From Lachnoclostridium phytofermentans (GTDB taxonomy: Bacteria > Bacillota > Clostridia > Lachnospirales > Lachnospiraceae), in contig NZ_JPOF01000003.1 of NCBI RefSeq assembly GCF_000733755.1, positions 434,001-498,000 of the forward strand: a stretch of DNA of 64,000 nt. The letters are read 5' to 3'. A program made the translations under genes and the position numbers. This document shows, in pieces, positions 1 through 9,093 of this stretch; the first letter of the stretch is position 1, and every line of letters begins with the position of its first letter. The notes beneath the pieces are model-generated. The model made no database searches. It was not told the DNA's origin and was given only the letters and a program-made list of their open reading frames with translations.

Positions 1-1903
1 TTAACTTCTCCTCAAGGAGGTTTCTCTCTTTTACCGTCTTCTCTTTTAACTCTTCTTGTTCAAGAGCTACAAGTTTCTTATATTCTTCTAATTCGTTTTC
101 CTTAGAAGTTTTTATATCTTCTTTCTCTTTTTCAACTACTGTCTTTATATTTTCTATCTCAAGTTGTGCAAGCTTCTTGTGTTCTTCTAACTCACGTTCC
201 GCTTTCACCTTCATATCTTCTTTTTCCCTTGTTACAAGCTTCTTATATTCCTCTAAGTCTTGATTTGCTTGCGATCTAATAGCTTCCTTCTCTTGTTCCG
301 CAAGCTCCAAGTATTCTTCTAAATCTTGCTCTGCTTGCGCTCTAATGTTGCTTCTCTCTTGCTCAAACTTTTCCTGTAACTTTAAATTTTCTGCTTGAAA
401 TTGTTTTTTCAGAATATCTATCTCGTTGCTTGCTTGTTTTTTCAGAGTATCTATCTCGTTGCTTGCTTGTTTTTTAACCGTTTCTACTTCATTCAGTAGC
501 CTAGTATTTTCTTCCTCTCCCTGCTTTAGCTTCTCAGATATTTGAGCAACTTCATTTCCTGATAACTCCAATAGTTCTTCAAGCTCGCTAACCTTAGATG
601 TTAGGTTTTCAGCTTCTTTACTTAAGTTTTCTAGCTGTTTTATTAGTTGCTCTTTCTCGAGTCTGGAAGAGGTTAGTAAACCTTCAAGCTCCAGTTTTTC
701 AGCATCTAACTTCTCTTTTTCTTTGGTTAAACCATCCAGTTTTTGAGACAGGATATTAATTTCTTCTAATGACTTTTTATGATCCGAGTTTGATTTTTCG
801 ACTAGAGTTGAAAGCTCCTCAATTTCATTTACCTTTATCAGATTTTCCGAAGAGGTTTCCTTAAGCTCTTGCTTCGTATGTTCAAGCTGAATCTTTATTT
901 CTTCTAAAGAATTCGTTAACCCTTGGTTTTTCTTCTCCTCATCTTCTAGCTTAAGTATGAAAGATTTATGTTCTTCCGTTAGAATTACTTTTTCCTTCTC
1001 TAAATCTTTGACTAAATTCTTACTTTGCAGTAATTCACTCTTTATGTTCTCATGAGTATCTAGACATTGATTTAATTCAATTTGTAGCTTTTCTATGTTC
1101 TCTACTAATTTGCTATGTTCTAACTCTTTTTCTTCAAGCTGTTCCTTTTGCTGTAAGAGTTCATTCTTCCCAAGCTCATATTTCGCCTTTAGATCCTCTA
1201 ATTGAATATTCAGACTATCTTGGCTTTTCTTAGCTTCCTCCGACTTAAGTTTTAATTCTTCATTAAGGGCTTTGGCCTTAGTTAGTTCTTCCTTTTGCTT
1301 CTTTTCTTCTTCCTCTAAACCATGGATGAGATCAACCTTATTTTTAATGATGGAAGTTTTTTCCTCAAGCTCCATCTCTAGACTCTTCACGTTCTCCGAA
1401 AGTTTAGAAATTTCATCCTCTTTTTCCGTGAATATAGTCTCTGATTCTTCTAATAGCTTTGCCAGCTCTTTTAGCTGGTTTTCATTCGCTTCTATTTTTG
1501 CTTTCCCAGACAAACGTTCTTCTTCGCTTATTTTTAATTTATTTTCCAACTCATTCAATGCTTTTTGCTTTTCTTTCACTGTGCTTGAGAGGCTTTCCTT
1601 ATCAAGACGAAGCGCTTTTAGTTTTGAGTCATAATCGTTAACTTCACTGTTCAATCTTGAAATCTGGTCTTCTCTTTCTTTCACATAAGCTTCCACCTCA
1701 GCAGTAATTTCATTGTACTTTGCAATCTCACTTTTGAAAAAAGTAACGCTTTGCTGAAGCTGTCTCATTTCCTGCTCTCGTTTTTCTATAAGTACCCTGC
1801 TTTCTTTATAACTATTACTTAAATCCTCTATTGTTAACAGACTATTCTTATATTCTTGTTCTATCTCTAATAAACGTTGTTTTTCCTGCTTGGATAATAG
1901 CAT
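1..1903 (-). CDS. Very long coiled-coil protein, C-terminus beyond window
   Basis: Open reading frame entering from the left edge, so the C-terminus is missing; at least 634 codons are visible. The start ATG at 1903 (MLLSKQEKQRLLEIEQEY) has an AGGGAG site about 7 bases upstream. Almost the whole visible protein is Glu/Lys/Leu/Gln-rich with no Pro-rich breaks, signal peptide or membrane segment, as expected for a continuous cytoplasmic coiled coil. Near the left edge the DNA repeats with a 66-bp period (22 residues, motif close to EYKKLVTREKEDMKVKAEREL) and a separate 33-bp tandem pair. No enzymatic domain is seen. It could be an SMC-like or cytoskeletal (filament, DivIVA or polarity type) protein; the function is unknown. 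Confidence 0.8.
   Translation of the reverse strand, partial: MLLSKQEKQRLLEIEQEYKNSLLTIEDLSNSYKESRVLIEKREQEMRQLQQSVTFFKSEIAKYNEITAEVEAYVKEREDQISRLNSEVNDYDSKLKALRLDKESLSSTVKEKQKALNELENKLKISEEERLSGKAKIEANENQLKELAKLLEESETIFTEKEDEISKLSENVKSLEMELEEKTSIIKNKVDLIHGLEEEEKKQKEELTKAKALNEELKLKSEEAKKSQDSLNIQLEDLKAKYELGKNELLQQKEQLEEKELEHSKLVENIEKLQIELNQCLDTHENIKSELLQSKNLVKDLEKEKVILTEEHKSFILKLEDEEKKNQGLTNSLEEIKIQLEHTKQELKETSSENLIKVNEIEELSTLVEKSNSDHKKSLEEINILSQKLDGLTKEKEKLDAEKLELEGLLTSSRLEKEQLIKQLENLSKEAENLTSKVSELEELLELSGNEVAQISEKLKQGEEENTRLLNEVETVKKQASNEIDTLKKQASNEIDILKKQFQAENLKLQEKFEQERSNIRAQAEQDLEEYLELAEQEKEAIRSQANQDLEEYKKLVTREKEDMKVKAERELEEHKKLAQLEIENIKTVVEKEKEDIKTSKENELEEYKKLVALEQEELKEKTVKERNLLEEKL
70..366 (-). 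repeat. 66-bp (22-residue) direct repeats in the coiled-coil gene
   Basis: Units beginning with CAAG(C/T)TT or CAAGCTCC recur at 70, 169, 235 and 301 on the plus strand, spaced 99, 66 and 66 bp, all multiples of 33 bp (11 residues). Eleven residues is the hendecad repeat of right-handed coiled coils, so the copies keep both reading frame and helix register. Confidence 0.75.
408..474 (-). repeat. 33-bp tandem duplication (11 residues)
   Basis: Two adjacent 33-bp copies differ at one base (CAGAATATC versus CAGAGTATC, each followed by TATCTCGTTGCTTGCTTG). They encode two 11-residue coiled-coil units and show that the gene grows in hendecad steps. Confidence 0.8.
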
Positions 1904-2178
1904 TTGCGTGCTCCCTTCTATCTTCCTTCTACTTTTGTACATATACTTTGGTAAATGTAATTACCTCTATAAGATAAATTCTATCAATATTCCTTTGTTA
2001 AATGGATTACTTGGGCTTTATTATACTTGTTTTTGTTATAAAAATCCATGCTTTCTGAAGGTTTCCTTTTTTTCTCAAATTAAAATTGGTGATATCACAT
2101 TTTACAAAATTAAAGCTTTTTATGCCCTCTGTAAGATATTCTCCAAAACAACAATTAGAAATATTTGATTACCTAATA

Positions 2179-2207
2179 TTGACATTAAGAAAAGCAAAAA
2201 GTATACT
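2179..2207 (+). promoter_or_regulatory. Sigma-A promoter of the zinc-ribbon membrane protein gene
   Basis: TTGACA at 2179-2184 and TATACT at 2202-2207 with a 17-bp spacer, an almost perfect vegetative promoter. It lies about 44 bp before the ATG at 2251 and so argues against the longer reading frame that opens upstream of it at 2086. Confidence 0.8.
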
Positions 2208-2250
2208 ATGGATACTGAAATATTTTTTTAGTATACATAGAGGTAGAGCA

Positions 2251-2628
2251 ATGAAAAAGATAAATTCTATCAATTATGGCCATAAGATAATTAGCAGTGC
2301 GTCAATTTGTTTGATTGTTGTACCAGTGATCTGTTATTTTCTTTGGTCGTTAACGAAGCAAGAACAGTTTCAACTATTTGCAATAGCATCGCTGGTATTA
2401 GGTTTTCTAATTCTTTTATTCCTTTTTGTTTTACTAAAGATTGAGCTTTATCAAGATAAAAAAATAGCGGAATATTTTAAAGCAAATGAAAAAACCAGAG
2501 TAGCATTAAAGAACGGTTTCTACGAATGTCAGACCTGCGGTAATACTCGGATACAACAGGAACAGAAAAGTTGTATTATCTGTGGGACAAAGTTTAAAGA
2601 TTGGAGTGATGATGATGGTAGCAAATAG
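2251..2628 (+). CDS. Small two-helix membrane protein with C-terminal zinc ribbon
   Basis: 125 residues starting MKKINSINYG, with GAGG upstream. Two hydrophobic helices (about residues 12-34 and 40-62) are followed by a charged linker and a CxxC...CxxC zinc ribbon (CQTCG about 20 residues before CIICG) and an acidic tail ending DDDGSK. The arrangement suggests a membrane-anchored cytoplasmic zinc ribbon; no specific function is recognised. The reading frame is open upstream to 2086, but the strong promoter at 2179-2207 lies inside that extension, so the shorter start is preferred. It is transcribed away from the coiled-coil gene and appears monocistronic. Confidence 0.75.
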   Translation: MKKINSINYGHKIISSASICLIVVPVICYFLWSLTKQEQFQLFAIASLVLGFLILLFLFVLLKIELYQDKKIAEYFKANEKTRVALKNGFYECQTCGNTRIQQEQKSCIICGTKFKDWSDDDGSK

Positions 2629-2746
2629 TAGCAGTAAATTTATATGGATACATCAACGATAGATTAAGCATTAATATGCTACGTGACAATCTCTTCTATC
2701 TCTTTATTGACTGATGCTACTATATTGCTGCCATAGGAAATTCCAA

Positions 2747-3703
2747 CTAAAATTCGCACTTAATGGATCTGGTAAATAGACCATTTAAAGTTTCTGGAGC
2801 ATCCTTCTCGCGGTATAATATCTCATAAACTGCCATACAAATTGGTAAGTCCACGCCGTAGTTTTTTCCAAGGCTTACAATCGCCTTAACGGTATAATAA
2901 CCTTCCGCTAATTTATCAAACTTTTCTTTTTTTACAAAGGCCTCGCCAAAACGGCGATTATGGCTATACTGAGAAAATACCGTAGCTTCATAGTCTCCTA
3001 AATGGCACAATCCATAGGCTGATAACTCATTTCCACCCATCGCTTTTATTAATCTTGCAATTTCTCTCGTTCCTCTTGACATTAAGGCACCCTTTAACGA
3101 AGATAGTCCTAAACCATCTAACATACCAGCAGCGATACCTATTACATTCTTAGCTGCCGCACCGATTTCATTTCCAATCAGATCCTGTCCGTAATAAAAA
3201 CGAATCAAATCACTTGAAAATGATTCCACCAGTAACTTTTTCACTTGCTCATTCTTACTATCAATTACCATGCAATTTGGCACCCCACGATAGAACTCTT
3301 GTACATGACCAGGCCCAAGCCATACCGCTACCTCATTGGAGAAATCCAAATTGTCGTTCACAATTTGGGTTAATCTTCTTCCAGATGAGATTTCGATTCC
3401 TTTCATACATAGGACAATAACTTTATTCTGTATATGGAGTGGCTTTAATTCGTCCATTAGGCTTTGAAGTCCCTGCGAATTTATTGAAATAACAATAATC
3501 TCAGATTGTATAACTACATCAAGCTCATTTGTTAACTCTACGGATAGAGGTAATTCCAGTAAATCATTCTTTCTCTCATGCATAAATCTTTGCATATGTT
3601 CCGAGTCTTTCCGACCATATAACGTGACTTCTTGTCCAATCTTATCTAAATACCATGTTATTAAGGAGCCCCAGCGTCCGCAACCAATCACTGTAATTTT
3701 CAT
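2747..3703 (-). CDS. GpsA-like NAD(P)-dependent glycerol-3-phosphate dehydrogenase
   Basis: 318 residues from MKITVIGCGRWG, whose GxGxxG is the Rossmann dinucleotide motif of the family. The start at 3703 has GGAG 8 bases upstream; the frame extends to 3751 but without a better ribosome site. The C-terminal half keeps family features: AAKNVIGIAAG with the conserved Lys, then a GALMSRG stretch and SHNRRFG. Known family role: reduction of dihydroxyacetone phosphate to sn-glycerol 3-phosphate for phospholipid synthesis. The sequence deviates from typical GpsA at several points (for example GDYEATVFS where GDLVVTC is usual), so it may be a paralogue and a symbol is withheld. Confidence 0.75.
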   Translation of the reverse strand: MKITVIGCGRWGSLITWYLDKIGQEVTLYGRKDSEHMQRFMHERKNDLLELPLSVELTNELDVVIQSEIIVISINSQGLQSLMDELKPLHIQNKVIVLCMKGIEISSGRRLTQIVNDNLDFSNEVAVWLGPGHVQEFYRGVPNCMVIDSKNEQVKKLLVESFSSDLIRFYYGQDLIGNEIGAAAKNVIGIAAGMLDGLGLSSLKGALMSRGTREIARLIKAMGGNELSAYGLCHLGDYEATVFSQYSHNRRFGEAFVKKEKFDKLAEGYYTVKAIVSLGKNYGVDLPICMAVYEILYREKDAPETLNGLFTRSIKCEF

Positions 3704-3784
3704 ACTAATCTCCATTCTCTCGAAATTATGTGAATTTGTACTAAGACACAAATTCGCATTTCTATAGCCTCCAGATTTAACTCT

Positions 3785-4198
3785 CTAAAGTCGTTTTAAA
3801 AAGAAGTACTCTGAAAAACCATCCTTCTGATTTTCATAGAAACCAACTTGCTCATAACCTAAAGCAAGATAAAAATCTTTTCCTTGCCAATCAAACGTAT
3901 CTAACCTTATCATATTGGCACCTAGAGAAATCGCTCTTCTTTCTAATTCGCTCATTAACTGTCTACCGATTCCTTGTTGACGATATTTCTCCTCAACAAA
4001 TACAGTGGAAACATACAATATCTTAAATGCCGTCATACACGCATCAATTCCACCAACTATGGTATCCCCTATTCTTGCTCCAATATGTATCCTTCCATCT
4101 AATTTGTATGAGATATACTTCTCATCAAAATCATTTAACCTAGTTTCAAGAGCTTCCACTTGATCTTCATTTAATTCAATTATTGTAATATCATTCAT
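3785..4198 (-). CDS. GNAT-family N-acetyltransferase
   Basis: 138 residues from MNDITIIELNED, with AAGGGTGG upstream. It carries the acetyl-CoA binding motif A of the family, YRQQGIGRQLMSELERRA, followed by the strand-helix segment ANMIRLDTFDWQGKDFYLALGYEQVG, in which the FY.ALGY motif B is typical. The usual reaction is acetyl transfer from acetyl-CoA to an amine; the substrate cannot be told from sequence. It lies 81 bp upstream of the GpsA-like gene on the same strand, so the two could share a transcript. Confidence 0.8.
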   Translation of the reverse strand: MNDITIIELNEDQVEALETRLNDFDEKYISYKLDGRIHIGARIGDTIVGGIDACMTAFKILYVSTVFVEEKYRQQGIGRQLMSELERRAISLGANMIRLDTFDWQGKDFYLALGYEQVGFYENQKDGFSEYFFLKRL

Positions 4199-4323
4199 TA
4201 AAATCACCACCCTTATTGAGCTTATATTTTACCATGTTTTTATTATGAGAACAATCAAACATTTTCTATAAAACAAATAATAAAGGTAGAAATAATGCCG
4301 TACTATCTGACACAATAGCTTAA

Positions 4324-4429
4324 TAAATGCCCGCTAACACGATATAGTAAAATCAAACTTCCTATCGTAAATAACTTTCATTAGTATTTACGATGAGGAT
4401 AATTTACATATCATCTTTAGCAGGCATTT
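4324..4429. repeat. Nested inverted repeat (106 bp)
   Basis: Outer arms AAATGCCCGCTA (4324-4335) and TAGCAGGCATTT (4418-4429) pair with one mismatch. Inner arms ATCGTAAATA (4364-4373) and TATTTACGAT (4385-4394) pair exactly. A T-run follows on the plus strand, so it could act as a terminator, a small structured RNA or a miniature mobile element. Confidence 0.6.
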
Positions 4430-4569
4430 TTTATGTGCATTCAGTAGATTTTTCTTAAAGGCAATCCGTCTTAACATACTCATTTACAGGATTTGATGAG
4501 ATACTTCTTAAAAAGTAAATAATTATTAATTTGGCTCTGTCACAACTTATAGTTGATATTTATTCTTGT

Positions 4570-4597
4570 TTGAGCAGAGCATTTATGCTCTGCTCAA
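4570..4597. terminator. Perfect hairpin, 13-bp arms
   Basis: Arms TTGAGCAGAGCAT and ATGCTCTGCTCAA separated by two bases. There is no strong U-run on either side, so termination is only one possible role. Confidence 0.45.
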
Positions 4598-4751
4598 TTA
4601 ATATATCTTTAACCCATTTTGATGAAATAAAAGTAATAGACTAATAGAGGATTATGAGTATTCATTTATGGCTGTTTCATGGCTTTAATAACAATTATAT
4701 AAATCATACCCTTCTCATAAACACTACAATTATCAAAATATAATTTAAGAA

Positions 4752-6431
4752 CTAAGCAAATAACTTACTTTCCACAAAATCTATAATCTTTTTCACACTA
4801 CCATCTTTTAGAGGGTTACTAAGCCCTGCATAAGATAACGTCTCAAAATACCCCTTACTACCACCGATTTTGCAGAGTTTATAATAATCCTCCCATGCTT
4901 TTTTGCTATCCTCGCACATCTTTGCATAGAATTCAAACGCTCCCATCTGTGCCAGTGCATAATCAATATAATAAAATGGATATAGGAAGATATGCTGTTT
5001 CTGCATCCAGAAACCTCCCTGCTCTAAGAATTCATTTCCATCGTAATCTCTCCATGGCATATACGTTAACTCTAGTTCACGCCATACTTTTCTACGATCC
5101 TTGGCAGTTAGATTTTCCGAAAAGACACGATGCTGGAATTCATCAACACATACCATATACGGTATTACTAAAAGAGCTGAGGCAAGATGAGCATATCGAT
5201 ACTTATCCGCTTTTTCACCAAAGAAACTCTCCATCCAAGGATAAGTAAAATGCTCCATCGACATCGAGTGAATCTCATTAATCTCACTTGTTGAAAATAC
5301 CATTACAGTCAGCGGTTGAATCCTACCAGCTGTAAATGATTCAAAAGCATGACCAGCTTCATGTGTTAATACATCCACATCTGCACTCGTTCCATTAAAG
5401 TTAGAAAAGATAAATGGTGCCTTGTGTGCAGCAAGGTACGTACAATATCCACCAGGTCGTTTTCCTTGCTTTGTCTCAAGATCAAATAACCCGTGTTCCT
5501 TCATAAAATCAAAAAACTCACCTGTTTCCTTGGAGAGCTCTCGATACATTATTTGTGCTTTATTTATTAATTCATCTTTATCTCCAATTGGTTCCGGATT
5601 TCCTTCTGGATAAGAAAGAGACTCATCATAATAATGCAAATTGTCAATTCCTAAACGTTCTTTCTGTTCCTCATAAAGTCTTTGACAAACCGGTACAATT
5701 ACTTCCTTAACTTGCTTTCTAAAGTTTTCCACATCCTCAGATTTATAGTCAAAACGACCCCTCTTTAAATAAGCCATATCAATATAATTGGAAAATCCTA
5801 ATTTCGTAGAGATACCTTTTCTGAGTGTAACTAATTCATCATATAACTTATCTAAGTCAGGAGCTGCCTCTTTATATAAATCAGCCCATGCTAAAAATGC
5901 TTCTTTTCTCTCCTTGCGATCTGTACTCTGCATGTGCTTTAATAGCCCATAAAAGTTACAGCTTTTTCCTCGAAAAGTTGTACTGCATGCTGCCGCAGTC
6001 TTTGAATAATTTTGTGTTAACATAGCTTCCATTGCTATATCATCAACAATAGCTTTATTTGCAAGCATCTGACTTACTTCCATTTTCTTAATTAGAAGTG
6101 GGCCAAATTCCTTTTCGAAATCATCTTTATATTTAGAAGCAAGAATTACTGCATTTTCTTCTTGGCTTAATAAGGTGAATTCGCCAAGCTCTTTGTGAAA
6201 CGCTTTCATTTCTTCTTCATAAAATATATCCGTTGTATTCACCGTATTACGAATGCTCGCTATCGTCTGCATCGTACGCATATTCTCGCTATCTTTTTCT
6301 TCTTGTAGAAACAAATTACGCATCTCTTCATAACTGGATGCTTTTTTTAATTCTTGAATATAATTTCTTATACGTTCCTTTTCTTCATTAAAATCAGGTC
6401 TTTGGTATTCTAATTCCATGAAATTTTTCAT
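4752..6431 (-). CDS. M3-family oligoendopeptidase (PepF-like)
   Basis: 559 residues from MKNFMELEYQRPDF; the start at 6431 is fixed by AAAGGAGG 6 bases upstream, and a slightly longer frame to 6452 lacks such a site. The zinc motif HEAGH is at about residues 357-361 within DVDVLTHEAGHAFESF, and the third ligand Glu lies in the following STSEINEIHSMSMEHF segment. Length and the N-terminal helical domain match M3B oligoendopeptidases. Known role: cytoplasmic hydrolysis of short peptides. No signal peptide is present. It is preceded by a long intergenic region and is probably transcribed alone. Confidence 0.9.
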   Translation of the reverse strand: MKNFMELEYQRPDFNEEKERIRNYIQELKKASSYEEMRNLFLQEEKDSENMRTMQTIASIRNTVNTTDIFYEEEMKAFHKELGEFTLLSQEENAVILASKYKDDFEKEFGPLLIKKMEVSQMLANKAIVDDIAMEAMLTQNYSKTAAACSTTFRGKSCNFYGLLKHMQSTDRKERKEAFLAWADLYKEAAPDLDKLYDELVTLRKGISTKLGFSNYIDMAYLKRGRFDYKSEDVENFRKQVKEVIVPVCQRLYEEQKERLGIDNLHYYDESLSYPEGNPEPIGDKDELINKAQIMYRELSKETGEFFDFMKEHGLFDLETKQGKRPGGYCTYLAAHKAPFIFSNFNGTSADVDVLTHEAGHAFESFTAGRIQPLTVMVFSTSEINEIHSMSMEHFTYPWMESFFGEKADKYRYAHLASALLVIPYMVCVDEFQHRVFSENLTAKDRRKVWRELELTYMPWRDYDGNEFLEQGGFWMQKQHIFLYPFYYIDYALAQMGAFEFYAKMCEDSKKAWEDYYKLCKIGGSKGYFETLSYAGLSNPLKDGSVKKIIDFVESKLFA

Positions 6432-6495
6432 TCTTTCCTCCTTTAGTAGCATTAATGGCTAATAATAAATAGTCTAAATAACTTTAAAAATAGCA

Positions 6496-6530
6496 ACAAG
6501 AAAAAGCGCGCAATACGAGCTTTTCCTTGT
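6496..6530. repeat. Dispersed hairpin repeat, copy 1
   Basis: ACAAGAAAAAGCGCG facing GAGCTTTTCCTTGT. The same palindrome family, with core AAGGAAAAGYRCGC and its complement, recurs near 21595, 29441, 42742 and 51214, always outside genes. Confidence 0.6.
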
Positions 6531-6679
6531 TAGAAACTAGTAAATCTAGAAAGCCCATCACATGGTATTTCTTCTAAATTTACAGCAATAATTGTTACAG
6601 TAATGATTGTGCGTAGATTAACATAACTCAGAATCAATGTCAAGGTACGCTAACTGCTTCGCGAACTATTCCTTTTTAT

Positions 6680-6762
6680 GAACATACGATCCTCAGAGTA
6701 CTAGACCTTAAAGAGCAATTTTGGGGCTTTTTAAGGTTTAGTACTCTGAGGATCGTATGTTC
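6680..6762. repeat. 33-bp-arm inverted repeat after the chemoreceptor gene
   Basis: The arm at 6680-6712 (begins GAACATACGATCCTCAGAG) pairs with 6730-6762 (ends CTGAGGATCGTATGTTC) with a single mismatch, loop 17 bases. It begins 2 bases after the chemoreceptor stop codon. The stem is far longer than a usual terminator and has no clean U-run, so it may be a transcript-stabilising hairpin or a miniature inverted-repeat element. Confidence 0.75.
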
Positions 6763-6764
6763 TC

Positions 6765-9032
6765 CTATTCTATCTTAAATAATTGAATCGCTTGAATTAA
6801 AGAAAGTGCCTCTTTCTCAAGTTCTTCTGCTTCCCGCTTTAAAACCTCAACTGCATGTAACTGATTGTCAGCAGTTGTTACGAGTTCTACCGAAGCTGCA
6901 GCTGTTTCTTCTGATGTCGCAGAGATAGTTTCCAGTGCTTCTAAGGTTACATTCTTCTTATCTGTCACAACAACAATTCGTTCACTAATCGATACTATGC
7001 TTGCAACAAGTTTTTCTACTTGATTTCCGATTAATTGAAATGCAGCTACCGTATCTCCCATTGCATGTGCTTGATTTTCCAGCATTTTTTCTGCTTGATA
7101 CGCACTTTCCATTGTAGAATCAGAGAGACTTTGAATGTAGCTAACAATCTTACTTATCTCAGCAGCAGATGCCTTCGATTGTTCTGCCAGTTTTCTTATC
7201 TCATCTGCTACCACAGAAAAACCTCTTCCTGCTGCTCCTGCTCTGGCTGCTTCAATGGAAGCATTGAGCGATAAGAGATTTGTTTGTGTCGCAATATTAT
7301 CAATGGAACTTACTATATTAGATATTGTTTTTGATTCTATGCCAAGTCTTTGTACCTGAGCGATAACTCCTTTTGTGATATCAGCAGTATTTCTTGCATT
7401 TTCTCCTAACTCTTTTACCATCTCTGTATGATCAGTCAGGATAAGCTTCGTATCATCGGATACTTTTACCATCTCATTCATACTTTGATACACGCTTATA
7501 ATCTGTTCTGCCAAATCATTCATATGCAAATAACACTGCTCAATCTCCCTTGCCTGATCTCCTGTCCCAACTTCAATATCCGAGATTGATGAATGAATCC
7601 CCTTTGAAGTTTCAAACAAAACCTGAGATGTTTTCGTTACTTCCTTTGAAGAGAAAGACACAACTTCACCAATTTTTACAGTTTTATGGATAAGCCCTCT
7701 CATGTTCTCATTCATTTTATTGATTGCCAAGCCCAGATATGAAAATTCATCTTTTCTTTTTAAATCAAGCTGATTCGTTAACTCCCCTTCTGCTGTCGCA
7801 GCTAGAACAAAACTCACTTTTTTTATAACTCCAGCAATACTTCGTGCAAATAAAATTCCGCATAAACATGCTATCGTGCTGGCACATATCACTATGATTA
7901 CTGTTACCGCTTTTACCGAATCCACTTGTTTTAGTACCGCTTCTTTGGGAACTAAGGCACAGGTATAGGCTCCGCTTGTTTCCAATCTGGAATATAGAAC
8001 TAAGTAATCTTTTCCTTGATAATCCACATAAGAATACCCATGTTCTTCTAAATCTCTCTCCGGAGAGAATATATTGTTTTCTATTAGAGGTATGTAATTC
8101 TCACCTTTTGAAACAATGATTTCCTTTCCATCATCAGTAATAAATGCAACCATGCTACCATTAGGGAATTCGCTCTCTGTGAGAGTATTCTTTATAAACT
8201 CATTCGAAATATCAAGTATCATAATTCCAACTTTCTTACCGGAGGAACTTAAGATATATCGAATACATGAAATTCCATATTCCTTCTGCTTGTTCACAGC
8301 TTTATCAAGTATCTTATGAGAGCCAATCCATGCTATCGTTTTACCAGAGTCTAAGAATTCTTTAATTTCTCCCTCACTACTAACCGCTTGGTAAATTTCA
8401 TCGCTATAGATTTCCGATCCGATGATGGACTTATGACTACTTCCAAAAAAGTATAGATTGCTTACGTCTTCATCAATGCTGACTACATTCCCAAAGGTTG
8501 AGGATAATTTCTTTACCAGTTCCAACTCTTGTACAACATCTTTTTGGCTACTACCATAATAATCACGCACAGAATTGTTCATGATGTATTCCAAAGATTT
8601 TGTTTCTTGTTTTTTGAGTCCGTAAGAATAATACTTACTCATCATATCAAGCGTATTCAGAGTGGCCTGCTCATAGTTTTTTACAATAGCATTGGAAGCC
8701 ACCAGATAAGAAACTACTCCTAAAACAATCAAGAATATGACCGGAATAAAATAAATGATGACCATCTTAAAACCAATACTGATAAAACCTTTCTTCCTAT
8801 TTACCGGTTTATCTTCTTTCCTTATCCTTGGCTCAGAATCCATATTAATACTCAATTCGTTCCTTCTAATCGGCTCATTTATCCTATTCGTCTCATTACT
8901 TCTATGTAACTCATTACTCCTATGTAGCTCATTTTCTGTTTTTGATTCATTTAGTCTTCTTGATTCCTTCTTCCGTAAACCGACCTGAATGTTAGATACC
9001 TTCTTCTCCCTTTTTGGTTCCTTCTCCTTCAT
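6765..9032 (-). CDS. Methyl-accepting chemotaxis protein with Cache-type sensor
   Basis: 755 residues from [11 protein letters not shown]. The start at 9032 has AGGTGG 8 bases upstream; ATG at 9038 and GTG at 9044 are alternatives. Order: a charged N-terminal cytoplasmic tail of about 85 residues with short repeats ([14 protein letters not shown]), TM1 at about 90-112, an extracellular sensor of about 260 residues consistent with a double Cache fold, TM2 at about 375-398, HAMP, and a signalling domain with the conserved hairpin tip [15 protein letters not shown] and [16 protein letters not shown]. It relays ligand binding to CheA. It follows the GH8 gene by 61 bp, so it may sense the sugars this operon imports or their breakdown products (inference). 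Confidence 0.92.
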   Translation of the reverse strand: MKEKEPKREKKVSNIQVGLRKKESRRLNESKTENELHRSNELHRSNETNRINEPIRRNELSINMDSEPRIRKEDKPVNRKKGFISIGFKMVIIYFIPVIFLIVLGVVSYLVASNAIVKNYEQATLNTLDMMSKYYSYGLKKQETKSLEYIMNNSVRDYYGSSQKDVVQELELVKKLSSTFGNVVSIDEDVSNLYFFGSSHKSIIGSEIYSDEIYQAVSSEGEIKEFLDSGKTIAWIGSHKILDKAVNKQKEYGISCIRYILSSSGKKVGIMILDISNEFIKNTLTESEFPNGSMVAFITDDGKEIIVSKGENYIPLIENNIFSPERDLEEHGYSYVDYQGKDYLVLYSRLETSGAYTCALVPKEAVLKQVDSVKAVTVIIVICASTIACLCGILFARSIAGVIKKVSFVLAATAEGELTNQLDLKRKDEFSYLGLAINKMNENMRGLIHKTVKIGEVVSFSSKEVTKTSQVLFETSKGIHSSISDIEVGTGDQAREIEQCYLHMNDLAEQIISVYQSMNEMVKVSDDTKLILTDHTEMVKELGENARNTADITKGVIAQVQRLGIESKTISNIVSSIDNIATQTNLLSLNASIEAARAGAAGRGFSVVADEIRKLAEQSKASAAEISKIVSYIQSLSDSTMESAYQAEKMLENQAHAMGDTVAAFQLIGNQVEKLVASIVSISERIVVVTDKKNVTLEALETISATSEETAAASVELVTTADNQLHAVEVLKREAEELEKEALSLIQAIQLFKIE

Positions 9033-9093
9033 ATTCATCTCCACCTAATGAACGCTCCTTAATAGCACAATACTAACGCCATAGATAACTATC

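Larger units (their letters stand above)
4211..4751. other. Gene-free interval with two hairpin elements
   Basis: No supported reading frame. It holds a nested inverted repeat at 4324-4429 and a perfect 13-bp-arm hairpin at 4570-4597. The stretch from about 4531 (GGCTCTGTCACAACTTATAG) resembles the end of an insertion sequence, but no partner end or transposase was found. Confidence 0.5.
6453..6764. other. Intergenic region with two hairpin elements
   Basis: No reading frame is supported. It contains one copy of the dispersed AAGGAAAAGC hairpin (6496-6530) and a very long inverted repeat (6680-6762) directly after the chemoreceptor stop codon. Confidence 0.6.

Noticed and set aside
1272-1634. 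Plus-strand frame rich in Ser and Phe opposite the coiled-coil gene
   Set aside because: Complement of Glu/Lys-rich coiled-coil codons; composition and lack of a ribosome site mark it as a shadow.
1890-2168. Plus-strand frame overlapping the coiled-coil start
   Set aside because: It overlaps the ribosome site of the minus-strand gene, has no site of its own and lacks recognisable features.
4531-4597. Insertion-sequence end of the ISL3 kind
   Set aside because: Only a partial resemblance at one side, with no matching opposite end or transposase; kept only as a possibility.
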